Positions 1 to 10,397 of a stretch of 64,000 nucleotides of DNA are shown piece by piece (within the stretch, counting starts at the first letter, position 1; each line of letters starts with the position of its first letter). Position numbers and translations under genes: made by a program. This stretch comes from Azolla caroliniana (Eukaryota; Polypodiophyta). The stretch lies in the NCBI GenBank assembly GCA_043228905.1, contig JBHGNT010000004.1, positions 5,580,001-5,644,000 on the forward strand, read 5' to 3'. The notes under the pieces were generated by a model. It worked only from the letters and a program-made list of their open reading frames with translations, had not been told where the DNA came from and ran no database searches.

Positions 1-1077
1 CGGCGATGAGACTACCTGGGTGGTCGATTCCGGAGCGTCGTTCCACCTGACCCCGGAAAGAAGATACTTCTCATCCTACACAGCCGGTGAGCATGGCTGT
101 GTTCGGATGGGAAATGAAGGTACGTGCCGGATTGCCGGCATAGGAGACGTGTGGTTGACAACCTCGACTGGATGCAAAATGTTGCTGAAGGATGTCCGAC
201 ACATTCCGGAGGTTCGATTGAACCTGATTTCGGCCGGGAGGCTAGACGATGAAGGCTACACAGGTAGCATCCGGAACGGCGTAATGAAGTTCAGCAAGGG
301 GAGCCTGATAGTGGCTCGGGCCCGGAAAGTCAACACACTGTACCTTATGAATGCCTGGTTGTGTCCGGAGGAATTGAACGTGGCAGCCGACACTGCCGGT
401 GAGCTGTGGCACAAGAGACTGTGCCACATGAGTGAGAAGGGGATGAAGAGGCTTGCAGAAGACAACCTTATTCCAGTGAAGCATGTGCACCTGGAGAAGT
501 GCACCGATTGCCTGGCCGGTAAGCAGAACCGAACCTCCTTCCACTCAAGGCCACCGACGAGACGTAGCGCACCATTGGAGTTGGTGCACACTGACGTGTG
601 TCAAGTAGAAACAAAGTCACATGGCGGAGCCGAGTACTTCGTGACATTCATTGATGACCACAGCCGGAAGCTGTGGACGGCACCGTTGAAGACAAAGGAC
701 CAAGTGTTTTGCGTCTTTAAAGAACTCCACGCGAGAATGGAAAGGGAATCCGGCAAGAAGTTGAAAGCGATACGAGCGGATAACGGAGGGGAATACCGGG
801 GGCAGTTCGAGAAGTACTGTCGCTCGAAGGGAATCCGGCTCGAGTTTACTGTGCCGAAGACGCCGGAACTGAACGGGCTGGCCGAGAGGATGAACCAGAC
901 TATAATGGAGAGGGTCCGGAGTATGCTGGCGCATGCGAAATTACCCAAGGGGTTTTGGGCTGAGGCAATGTCGACGGCGACATACGTGATAAACAGATCA
1001 CCTTGAGTACCTTTGGACGGAGACACGCCGCAGAGAGTGTGGACCGGTAGGGAAGTATCCTACCGGCATCTGAAGGT
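1..1077 (+). pseudogene. Ty1/copia pol fragment (protease to integrase), same family as Copia B
   Basis: Frame begins at base 2, so the element enters from outside the window. Visible in order: the retropepsin active site (VVDSGASFHLT), the GAG-pre-integrase H..H..C..C region (LWHKRLCHMSEKG, then CTDCLAGKQ), and the integrase core with FIDDHSRKLW, RADNGGEY and the catalytic-E region (LNGLAERMNQTI). At the DNA level it is nearly identical to 14343-15420 of Copia B. An in-frame TGA at 1004-1006 replaces a serine codon of Copia B. Similarity to Copia B stops abruptly at about 1077, just before the RT linker, and different LTR-like DNA follows. It is a dead fragment. Unlike Copia B it keeps the correct frame at the codons where B lost one base. 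Confidence 0.93.
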
Positions 1078-1238
1078 TAATCTTTCTCCATCTAAGTCAA
1101 GCGTTTAATCTTAATCTCTTTCTCTCTCTCAATCTATCCTAAATACTCTCTCGTTAAGCTTGGTGCGAACTTCAATCCTTCCGGTCCAGAACCCCGGCGG
1201 TTCTGCCTCGCGATTTGCGCCTAGTGACGGATCTTCAC
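1078..1238 (+). repeat. 3' tail of a TGTCG-type LTR
   Basis: The last 80 or so bases match the 3' end of the long solo LTR at 36106-37852: both carry AATCCTTCC(A/G)GTCCAGAACC, the CCCCGG..TTC(C/T)GCCTC box, and end TAGTGACGGAT...CGACA. The end at 1238 is followed by ACGG, which fits the CG-centred 4-bp target sites of this family. The 5' part of this LTR is missing, because the copia fragment on its left ends at 1077. Confidence 0.7.
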
Positions 1239-2343
1239 GACAACGGTTCCAACAGATTGTCGGAAGCCTCATCTATTTGACTATTACTCGGTCGGACCTC
1301 AGTTACCCGGTTGGGATGTGTTGAGAATCAAGCTCAACTTGGTCTAGTGTGTGAACTCACCTTGAGAGTGAATAGACACTCCAACGGTCAAGAGTCACCA
1401 TTATGTCACCACTTTGCATTCTAGCATTTAGTATGAGTCATAGAATCATATTCTATGACACATAACTTATGAGCTTTCACATTCCCCATGCTCCATGAGT
1501 CTTGTAGTTAATGAAGAAAGAGGGTGATTATATAAAGCACCCTCCTCCCACCTTGTAAAATGCGTTGAGTCTTTCTCCTTTGTTAATATACTTAACCTTG
1601 TGTATTCTCTGTGTCTTACTCCTTGTCTCTCTCACTCTCACTCTCTCTCTCACTCACTCACATAACTCACATCTCTCACTTATTCCACTACACAAGAATC
1701 ATACCCGATTCTTTATAGGATGATTAGTCAATTCATGTTGCAGCCTACAGCCGAACACTTTCAGTGGGCGCAAAGGATATTGTGATATGTAAGCGGCACG
1801 AAAGACATGGCGTTGCTATATCGAGCAGGCGTAGCCGAACAGTTAGTCGGCTACACGGATGCCGATTGGGCCGGAAACGCCAGTGATCGTAAATCCACAT
1901 CCGGATACACCTTCTCGTTAGGAAGTGCGGCGATCACGTGGAGCATCAAAAAGCAGCTAACAGTAGCACTGTCGAGCATGGAGGCCGAATATCGAGGGGC
2001 GATTGTCGCTACATGCTAAGTCATTTGGCTGAAACGGCTATTACGGGATCTGCAGGTAGAGGTGTCTGATCCAACGACGATCTATTGCGACAACCTTAGC
2101 AATATCCACCTTGCGAAAAACCTCGTGTTCCATGCCCAGACCAAGCACATTGAGGTGCATTACCATTTTGTCCGCGAGCAGGTCCTTTCAGGAGAAGTCG
2201 AATTGGTGCATGTTTCGATTGATCGGCAGATTGCCGACATCTTCACAAAACCTCTTGGTTTCGACAAGTTACGGCATTTCTCGGGTGCGCTTGGGTTGCG
2301 TCACCTCAACACGCCGAACTTGAGGGGGAGAAAGGAAGAATAA
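1239..2343 (+). pseudogene. Ty1/copia RT end and RNase H fragment (separate family)
   Basis: The reading frame starts RFQQIVGSLIYLTITRSDLS, the conserved C-terminal part of copia RT. It is broken by a solo LTR (1319-1717) and resumes at 1723 through TKDMALLYRAG and the RNase H signature GYTDADWAGNASDRKSTSGY, then SSMEAEYRGA, YCDNLSNIHLAKN and HIEVHYHFVREQV, to the end at 2343. In-frame stops lie near 1784 (TGA) and 2017 (TAA). A polypurine stretch (GAGGGGGAGAAAGG, about 2317-2331) lies at the C-terminus, as expected just before a 3' LTR, but no LTR could be recognised behind it. The protein differs clearly from Copia A, B and C. Confidence 0.88.
1319..1717. mobile_element. Solo LTR (399 bp) inserted in copia RT
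   Basis: The insertion separates GGG-ATG from ATT-AGT-CAA in the RT frame and is flanked by the 5-bp duplication GGATG (1314-1318 and 1718-1722). It starts TGTTGAGAATC and ends GATTCTTTATA, so the ends are imperfect inverted repeats and the usual final CA has become TA. It contains a TATA-like ATTATATAAAGCACC near 1531 and a CT-rich tract near 1625-1665. No coding capacity. Orientation is uncertain. Confidence 0.85.
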
Positions 2344-2850
2344 GGACAAGAGCGTGAAAGGAGCAGAGGTAAGCATCACGGCGGAAGTGACCGAGATGCG
2401 GAGTTGGATGGAGAATTTGACTTCGAACCGGCTGAAGAAGCCGAAGAAGAAAGCAAGGGACGCAATCGTAGGGAAGAGCCAAGGACAGCCAAATCAGGGG
2501 GAGATACAGCCAAGAAGGGCGTAAAGGCCAAGACCAAGAAGTGGTCTGATGTAATCAAAGGCCTAAAGACAGGGGACGAACTGGAGACAGCCAATTCGGA
2601 TGAGAGTGGAATTGAATCAGAAGTGTTCGATTCAATTGGTATGTTTGATTCGAATACACCGAATCAACTGAAGGTCATGCGGAGAAAAGGGCAGCGAAGG
2701 ACACGCCGACACCGCAACAGCAAGGGAGATGAGAAGGACTGAACAAGCAGACAAGCCGACCGAAAGGGTCGAAGCGCGTGGAATCGAACGGGTCGAGGAG
2801 CGCGAGCGAGGCATGAAGCCAGAAGGAACCGAAGCGTAGATCCGACAGTT
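2344..2850 (+). other. Unassigned stretch with a 112-codon open frame
   Basis: A frame from 2404 to 2742 encodes a highly charged protein: acidic N-terminus (FDFEPAEEAEEESK), lysine/arginine-rich middle, arginine-rich tail. I do not recognise it. Low-complexity charged composition and its position between two retroelement fragments suggest a remnant of internal retroelement sequence rather than a gene. The stretch ends at 2850 with GATCCGACA, which resembles the end of the G-type LTR at 39084, but no LTR body precedes it. Confidence 0.35.
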
Positions 2851-3600
2851 TTCTGAGAGATATCTCATGAGCTTGGGCAAAATTCCTATCCATGAAGCAA
2901 GAATTAGCTCCGAAATCTAGAAGTGCTAAGACATGTACTGGAGGGGTACTTTTAGTACTAACTATTACTTGGGCTACGAACACATTGCTAACTTGCTTAG
3001 AGGGAATAGAACCACTAATGGGCTGCACAAATCTAGGGTTGTCCAACCAAACAGCTCCTATTTTGGCTGGACTAAGTCGTTTAACTCTTCTTCTAACTAA
3101 TTAAGGACATCAAATTTGTTTGCTAGATTTGGGCTATGAATACTATTAGTACTATCAGATATTCCTACTGAAATAGACTCGGGTTTAGTACAATTAGAAC
3201 TAGCAACTATTTGGTTTACCTGTCTTCTTGGCCTATAGGGACAATTTATTGCAATATGCCCTGTCCACTGCAATAAAGACATAGTCGATTTGCTCGACGT
3301 CGCTGCTTTTCTTCTTCCGATAATGAACCACGACGAAGTGTAGTGTCAATCTCCATCGGAGTCGGAGTATTCACTGGAGACGCATTATATGACTCCCTCG
3401 GAAAAGGTTTCACTACCACTGACGCGTAGGTGGGCTCTGATGTTGCCCTCGGCATCTAAAATTATCGTTCGAAAAGGCGGTTGTCGCATCTCACCGCGCG
3501 ACTAATTGCTTCTATTAATGACTTTGGTTCTTTGGGGAAGGTCAAGAGTAAATCCTTGACATCGTTACGTAAACCATAACAAAATTGCTCCATCAATGCT
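2851..3600 (-). pseudogene. Chromovirus-type gag C-terminus, zinc knuckle and protease fragment
   Basis: On the minus strand, from 3600 leftwards: the end of a Retrotrans_gag domain (ALMEQFCYGLRNDVKDLL, AISRAVRCDNRLFERR), then a CCHC knuckle split by a frameshift near 3275 (CLYCSGQG, then [10 protein letters not shown]), then an aspartic protease with LLDFGANSCFMD, where F replaces the expected T/S after the catalytic D. It stops at about 2851. Both ends are abrupt; no LTR is attached. It covers the gag-end/knuckle/protease portion that chromovirus E (39384-44419) lacks, but direct overlap is too small to say whether they are the same family. Confidence 0.8.
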
Positions 3601-5194
3601 GGTGATAATAGAGCTGGAAGCTTCAGGAAGGCACGAGGCGGATCTACCTCCGACACTACCACGCGAGCCTCCGACGGAGGAGGAAAGACCTCCGACACCG
3701 CCCCCAACAGAAGAGGAGGAGAGACCTCTGTCACCACCAGCTCGAGTTCCGACACCGGACGACGATATGCCGTTCCAATATCCCAAGTATCGGGATGATC
3801 CGGATGCGGAAGCCCATGTGTATGCATTTCTACAAACATGGGAAGCAAACCATGTGTCGCAACGCTTAACCACCGCCGAAGCAAAACGCTCGAAAATTGT
3901 AGAGTTCGGCATGAACTTGGAAGGACCAGCTACGCGATGGCGCTTGACGCACCTTCCCGGCACCATCACGACGTTTGAGGACATGAAAACCATATTTTTA
4001 CAATTCTTCGACAAGGAGGTGCATCAACGGGAGATGGTCGGCCTATTCTACACCATACGGCAGGAACCTACAGAAACCATTCAGCAATTCATAATCTGAT
4101 TCCAGCGAATGCACAGCCAGCTAAGTCGGGCACCACCGGAAGCAGAGGCTAAAGCAATATTCCTAGTAGCACTCCGAGAACCCCTACGTACGGTGTGCGC
4201 AGTCATTGATTTCCACACCAGCACGATTGACCAGGTCATAGACTGGGTCAGGGAGATGGAGAAAACAAGCTCGTGGCTAACAATGGGGGCACTCCAGCGT
4301 GCCTTACCAACAAACAAAAACCTACATTTTCGGCAAGCTATACAATGTACGACTTGTCTCAATGCCAGGCACTCTGTAATAGAATGTACCATGCGGTCAC
4401 AATGCATGTTATGCCACTCCAGGTCGCACACAATGGACCGATGCGAATATAATTTACTGAACCAGCAAGCGGCACCGATAAGACAAATCGATACCCACAG
4501 CGACCGAGAAGAGGAAGAAGAACATTGGCATCGAGACGAGCGTTATCGGCCAGTGCAGGATGCTTGGTACACCGACAGAAGGGACACTTATGATCGGGAC
4601 CGGTACGACAGGTACCGGGATTATAATGGTGACCATTCTCATCGTGATCACTCTCCCAGTTACAACCAGAGGAGAGAGGATCAATGCGGGGATTACGAAG
4701 ATCGCCACCGACAGGGATACAAGAACCACCAACATTTCAATAAGAAACGAAACAACCGAAAGGAGGAGCGTCGGGAATTGGCAAAGGAATACCCACGAGA
4801 GCCGGAAAGAGGCTTGAGTGGCACCCAAGCAGAACAAAGATGAACGGAAGAGCCTAATAGACCGGCAACAAGATTTCAACCAAGTACCGGGCAACAAGCA
4901 GAATCCAACAATACCTGGAAAGCGTATTGTTATTATTGTTGGCAGGAAGGCCATTACAGCAACCAATGCCCGGTGAAAAGTAATGAAAAACGACCGGCAA
5001 TCAATATGGTGGTAGCAGAAGTCACGGATATACAGCAAGTCACCACCAAGTCAAAAGGAAAGACGACGGAGTGGGAAGCACAAGAGGCGATCCAGAAACA
5101 GGCCATTGAATGGGTGGAGAAGGCAAATGCGCGGAATGCGACCGAAGTCAAACAACAAAAGGAGGCACCGACGGAGCTCACTGACACAATATAG
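3596..5194 (+). pseudogene. Tat-like gag
   Basis: A proline/glutamate-rich N-terminus (about 60 residues) is followed by a Retrotrans_gag-like domain (AHVYAFLQTWEANHV, GPATRWRLTHLPGTI, FLQFFDKEVHQREMVGLFY, RQEPTETIQQF). An in-frame TGA at about 4097 interrupts it and the frame continues into CTTCLNARHSVIECTMRSQC, a cysteine-rich stretch. A charged Arg/Asp/Tyr-rich segment ends with a stop at 4843; further on, in another frame, comes a clear CCHC knuckle (CYYCWQEGHYSNQC, about 4930-4970). The product would package element RNA. At least one stop and one frameshift make it non-functional. Confidence 0.82.
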
Positions 5195-5208
5195 TCCAAA
5201 AACCCAAC

Positions 5209-5709
5209 ATGGAAGGCGTTACAGGAAAACCAAATTACGTTGCCACTAGGCCGGCTACTACAATTAGTACCTCGGTTCACGGATGGGCTGAAATCGGCAA
5301 TAACACCACCAGACTCGTCGTCGGCTCCGGCTTTCTTTTCCAACCCAAAGGAAGGGCCGGTAGTGGTGGACACAAGCAGTCCGGCAATCACTGCCATTGT
5401 CAAAGGACGCAAGCTACCGTGGACGATCGTCGACGGAGGATCAGGCGTCAATGTAATCGGCCTCCGTACTTCTGATACCCTGGGAATCCAGGAGTGGGAG
5501 CCTTGCCCGTTTTGGCTCCGAATGGCAGATACGAGTTCGGTAAGGCCCACCGGTTTAATACGAGATCTGGAGGTAACAATTGGAGGACATGCATTCTGCA
5601 TTTCTGCGGTGGTTCTCTAGTTAAACACCCAAGGGGCTTACCCACTATTGCTTGGACGACCATGGTTGCGGACGGCGCACATTAAGCAAAACTGGAGAAA
5701 GAACGTGAT
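5209..5709 (+). pseudogene. Tat-like aspartic protease
   Basis: The frame holds PVVVDTSSPAITAIVKGRKL and the active-site region TIVDGGSGVNVI; the DGGS form in place of DTGS/DSGS is common in Tat and Athila elements. An in-frame TAG at about 5618-5620 is followed in the same frame by LLLGRPWLRTAHIKQNW, the usual end of this protease domain. The frame is then cut by Copia A at 5709 and resumes at 10403 (ITFRRGKTKVRVPT), so the two halves belong together. Confidence 0.85.
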
Positions 5710-6458
5710 TGTTAGGAAACATGTCCCTTCGGATGGGAAATGAGAAGAACAGTACTGATGGGAAACCGGATGTGGAGTACCCGGCAACGGAAGATCCGGT
5801 GAGAACCAGATGACTAGTATCCAGCAAGAGCCGGATGGTGAAGACCCGATGAGAACCGGATGAAGAGTACCTAGCTACGGAAGACCCGGTCAGAACCGGA
5901 TGAGGAGTACCCAGCTACGGAAGACCCGGTGAAAACCGGATGAGGAGTACCCGGCAAGAGCCGGATGGTGAAGGCCCGGTGAGAAGTGCTCACCAGATGA
6001 AGGGACATATTCATAAATATGTTTTCCTGAGAGTCCATCGGGGCTATATTTGTAAATAGCCGAAAAGTCATATTAGTATAAATATGACTTAGGGCAAATT
6101 TTGTAAGTGAGTAGTTGTCATTTCTTGTTGGCACAAGATTAGAGCGCGTAACTGTGTACAGAGAGAGTGAGAGAGAGAGGAAGAGGTCGTTGCCTCTGTT
6201 GTAACCGCCACCTGTGGCGAAGATAGAAAGCTCGAGGTCGTTGCTTTGGTGCTTTACCATTTGTACACTCTGACATAGTGATAGTTTGCAGTCTGTGGGT
6301 TGCCGTGGTTTTTTCCCTCGTTTGGGTTTTTCCACGTTAACATCCTATGTTCTCTTCTCTCCATTGTGTCATGCATTCATTCCCCGTTTTTCTGTGTTTT
6401 TTCATTCTAAGCTCGGTTGTGGCCGAGCGTTGTTCATCGGGAACGTGTGTTCCTGTCA
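5710..6458 (+). repeat. 5' LTR of Copia A
   Basis: TGTTAGG...CCTGTCA, 749 bp. The U3 part (about 5740-5990) is built of degenerate 30-40 bp repeats of the type GAACCGGATGAGGAGTACCC. A TATA box (GTATAAATA, 6076-6084) lies between the inverted arms AAGTCATAT (6065-6073) and ATATGACTT (6082-6090), followed by GACTTAGGGCAA. A GA tract lies near 6160-6182. The PBS TGGTATCAGAGT (6462-6473), matching the 3' end of initiator Met tRNA except for its last base, follows after three bases. Confidence 0.9.
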
Positions 6459-6488
6459 AAGTGGTATCAGAGTGAAACGACACAGAAA

Positions 6489-9400
6489 ATGGACGATTCG
6501 TTGGGAGGCATGTTCAAGCTCACCGGCTCCAACTATTCGGTGTGGAAGTCGAAGATGAGGGACATGCTCGTGGTTAAAGATCTTTGGTTGCCAGTTCAGT
6601 TTGGGGACAAGACACCAGACAAAATCGACGCCACGATATGGGAGGTGATGCACATGAAGACAATGGCGTACATACGATGCTTCATCGACATGAGTCTATA
6701 CAACAACTTCAATGAAGAGAGCAAGGCTCATGAGCTCTAGGAGAAGATCGGCATTATGTTTCAGAACAAAAATGTTGTCAATCAGGTTTCGGTATTTCGG
6801 AAGCTAGTAAGACTCTGGTACCAAGATGGCTCCAACATGGCGGAGCACATGAATGCCTTCCAGGGGCTGATCCACCAGGCAACATCATTGGAAGTACCTC
6901 TCACCGATGAGGTACTAGCGTTGCTCCTGCTCGGTTCCCTCCCAAAAGTTGGGAGACGTTGGTTGTCACCTTGGGCAACGCCGGGCCAGAAGGGAAACGG
7001 TTATCCCTAGCAAGAGTGAAGTCGAGCTTGCTAGATGAGGAGGCGCGTCGAAAAGATAAGGATACGAGCTCCGACTCCAAAGCGCTTCTTACCAAATCGG
7101 AACGAGGAAGACAAAGAAACCGTAGTCCCCACAACCGGGAAAAGTCGGGGACATGGTCAAAGTCAAGGGGGAGGCCTACTTGCTTCTATTGCGGCAAGCC
7201 GGGACACTTCCAGAAGAACTGTCGGCATTTCCGAAAAGACAAGGAAACCGATGGTACCGATTCGAAGCGGACACCGGACCGGAACGGTAAAGACCAGAGG
7301 GGAACGGACCGGAAGGGAACGACGGCAATCGCGGCAAGTGAAGAAGAGTTGATGCTCATCACCGAGGAGAGTGAGATAAACCTTGACGGCGACGAGATGA
7401 CCTGGGTGGTCAACTCCGGAGCGTTGTTCCACCTTACCCCGGACCGGAAATGCTTCTCATCCTACTCAGTCGGTGATCACGGCTGTGTCCGGATGGGGAA
7501 TGAAGGTACATGCCGAATTGTCGGCATAGGAGACATGTGGCTGACAACACCAACCGGATGCAAGATGTTGCTGAAGGATGTCCGACATGTTCCAGAGGTT
7601 CGTCTGAACCTGATATCAGCTGATCGGCTAGATGATGAAGGCTACACGGGTAGCATCCGGAACAGTGTTATGAAGTTCAGCAAAGGGAGCCTGATTGTGG
7701 CTCGGGCCCGGAAGGTCAACACATTGTACCTGATGAATGCTCGGTTATGTCCGGAGGAAGTGAACATGGCATCCGACATTGCCGGTGAGTTGTGGCACAA
7801 AAGGTTGTGTCACATGAGCGAGAAGGGGATAAAGAGGCTTGCAGACGACAACCTCATTCCAGTGAAGAACGTGCACTTGGAGAAGTGCACTAATTGTCTG
7901 GCCGATAAGCAAAACCAGACCTCCTTCTGACCAAGGCCACTGATGAGACGTAATGCACCACTGGAGTTGGTGCATAATGATGTGTGTCAAGTGGACACGA
8001 AGTCACATGCAGGATCACAGTACTTCGTGACGTTCATCCTGGAGAGTCTGGACCGGTAAGGAAGTGTCCTACCGGCATCTGAAGGTATTCGGGTGTCTTG
8101 CATACATGCATGTTGCTAAGGACCGGAGAGGAAAGTTGGATCCAAAGACCCGGCCATGCATATTCCTTGGTCACGGCGACGATGAGTTCGGCTACTGAGT
8201 GTGGGACCTGGTCGACAAGAAGGTATTCCAGAGTAGAGATATTATCTTTATGGAGGACAAGACGCTCGCCGACTGGGAGTCGGAGAAGAAGATAATGAAC
8301 TCTGAGTCGACCGGTAAGGATCGATTCTCGATGAGCAGACCCAACCGGCAAGAGACCGGTTAGCACTCGAGGAACCAGCCGGTTACGGTGCAGATACCGA
8401 ACCGGCAAAAGAAGAAGTAGAGGAAGCTAAAACCGGAACCGGTCAAGACCCCGAATCGGATTCGGATGAAGAGCAAATGGAGGAGCCAATTACCGAAGCC
8501 CAAAGACGGAGATATCCTCTCAGAGAGAGAAGGGCCCCCGGAGATTTCCGGATGCAGAGCATGTGCTGCTGACCGATGAGGGGGAGCCAGAAAGCTTCGA
8601 GGAAGCTAAAAGTGACGCTCATAGCCACAAATGGTTAAGTGCCATGCAGGATTAGATGGATTCCCTGCATGAGAACCATACGTACGAATTGGTGGAGTTG
8701 CCAAAAGGAAAGCGGGCACTCCGAAACAAGTAGGTGTACAAGTTGAAATCGGGAGATGCCGGCAACCCCCCCGGATACAAAGCCAGGATCGTGGTGAAGG
8801 GGTTTCAGCATAAGAAGGGTGTGGACTTCGATGAGATATTTGCCCCAGTAGTAAAGATGACCTCCATCCGGACGGTGCTAAGTATAGCGGCAAGCATGGA
8901 CCTCGAGGTAGAGCAGTTGGACGTGAAGACAACATTCCTTCACGGTGACCTTGAAGAGGAGATCTACATGCAGCAACCAGAAGGATTCGTGGAGAAAGGG
9001 AAGGAGCACCTGGTATGCTGGTTGAAGAAGAGCCTGTACGGACTGAAGTAGGCTCCCCGACAATGGTACCGGAAGTTCGACTCCTTCATGACCGATCAAG
9101 GGTACCACAAGACGCAGGCCGATCACTGCGTGTTTGTGAAGAAGTTCGGAGGAGGCGACTTCCTGATACTCCTTCTGTACGTGGACGACATGTTGATCGT
9201 CGGATGGGACCAAGCCAAAATACGGATGCTAAAGAAGGCTCTCAATCGAACCTTCGCAATGAAAGACTTGGGTCCGGCAAGACAGATGTTGGGGATGCAT
9301 ATCATCCGGAACCGGCCAACAAAGCAACTGTGGCTGTCACAGGAGAAATACATGACAAAGGTGCTTCAGCGGTTCAACATGTCAGATGCGAAACCGGTCG

Positions 9401-9982
9401 GATCGACACTTCCGGCAAACTGCAGGTTATCCGGTAAGCAAAGCCCGAAGACGAAAGCAGAGAAGGCGGATATGATGAAGGTTCCATATGCCTCTGCCGT
9501 CGGGAGCTTAATGTATGCAATGGTGTGTACCCGACCGGATATAGGATACACAGTCAGAGTGGTGAACCGGTTTATGAGCAATCTCGGCAAGGAGCACTAG
9601 AACGTGATCAAATGGATACTCCGGTACTTGAAGGGCACTTCAAATATGTGTCTTTGATTCGGCTCCGGAAAACCTCAACTTGACGGTTTTACCGATTCGG
9701 ACATGTCGGCTGATGTGGATACCAGCCGGTCTACATCCGGGTATGTAATGACATATGCAGGGGGAGCTGTTTCGTGGTAGTCGAGGCTGCAGAAGACGGT
9801 TGCGTTGTCAACCAAGGAGGCGGAGTACACGGCGGTTGTGGAAGCCGACAAGGAAATACTATGGATGAAGGACTTCATCAGAGAGCTCGGTATCCGGCAA
9901 GATGAATATCGGCTCTATTGCGACAGTCAAAGTGCCATCCACCTTGCTAAGAATGCGGCCTACCATTCCCGGACGAAGCAAG
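6489..9982 (+). pseudogene. Copia A gag-pol remnant
   Basis: Gag starts at ATG 6489 (MDDSLGGMFKLTGSNYSVWK) with a UBN2-type gag domain. There is a stop at 6738-6740 and a frameshift near 6950. The CCHC knuckle (CFYCGKPGHFQKNC) lies near 7180, and the protease motif is altered to VVNSGALFHLT (active-site D replaced by N). The GAG-pre-integrase region is present; the integrase core is mostly deleted near 8038. RT (FAPVVKMTSIRT, LLYVDDMLIVG) and RNase H (FTDSDMSADVDTSRSTSGY) are interrupted by stops near 8195, 8655, 8733, 9050, 9598, 9657 and 9778. The gag N-terminal half is much more different from Copia B than the pol part is. Confidence 0.9.
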
Positions 9983-10397
9983 ATATATTTGTAAATAGCC
10001 GAAAAGTCATATTAGTATAAATATGACTTAGGGCAAACTTTGTAAGTGAGTAGTTGTCATTTCTTGTTGGTGCAAGATTAGAGCGCGTAACTGTGTACAG
10101 AGAGAGTGAGAGAGAGAGGAAGAGGTCGTTGCCTCTGTTGTAACCACCGCCTATGGCGAAGATAGAAAGCTCGAGGTCGTTGCTTCGGTGCTTTACCATT
10201 TGTACATTCTGACATAGTGATAGTTTGCAGTCTGTGGGCTGCCGTGGTTTTTTCCCTAGTTTGGGTTTTTCCACGTTAACATCCTGTGTTCTCTTCTCTC
10301 CATTGTGTCGTGCATTCATTCCCCGTTTTTCTGTGCTTTTTGATTCTAAGCTCGGTTGTGGCCGAGCGTTGTTCATCGGGAACGTGTGTTCCTGTCA
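9983..10397 (+). repeat. Truncated 3' LTR of Copia A
   Basis: Matches 6046-6458 of the 5' LTR with a few substitutions (for example TTGGCACAAG against TTGGTGCAAG), so it lacks the first ~335 bp. The join to RNase H sequence at about 9982 shows only short microhomology (ATAT). Confidence 0.9.

Larger units (their letters stand above)
5710..10397 (+). mobile_element. Copia A, defective Ty1/copia element
   Basis: Flanked by the 5-bp duplication GTGAT (5705-5709 and 10398-10402). It starts TGTTAGG, ends CCTGTCA, and has a 749-bp 5' LTR, an initiator-Met-type PBS at 6462, a gag-pol region and a truncated 415-bp 3' LTR. Deletions removed most of the integrase core (junction near 8038) and the region from the end of RNase H through the PPT and the first ~335 bp of the 3' LTR (junction near 9982). 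Pol is closely related to Copia B. Many in-frame stops show it is dead. Confidence 0.93.

Noticed and set aside
4454-5038. 194-codon open frame on the minus strand
   Set aside because: Antisense shadow of the Tat gag charged region; hydrophobic Val/Ile runs come from reading Asp/Arg/Tyr codons backwards.
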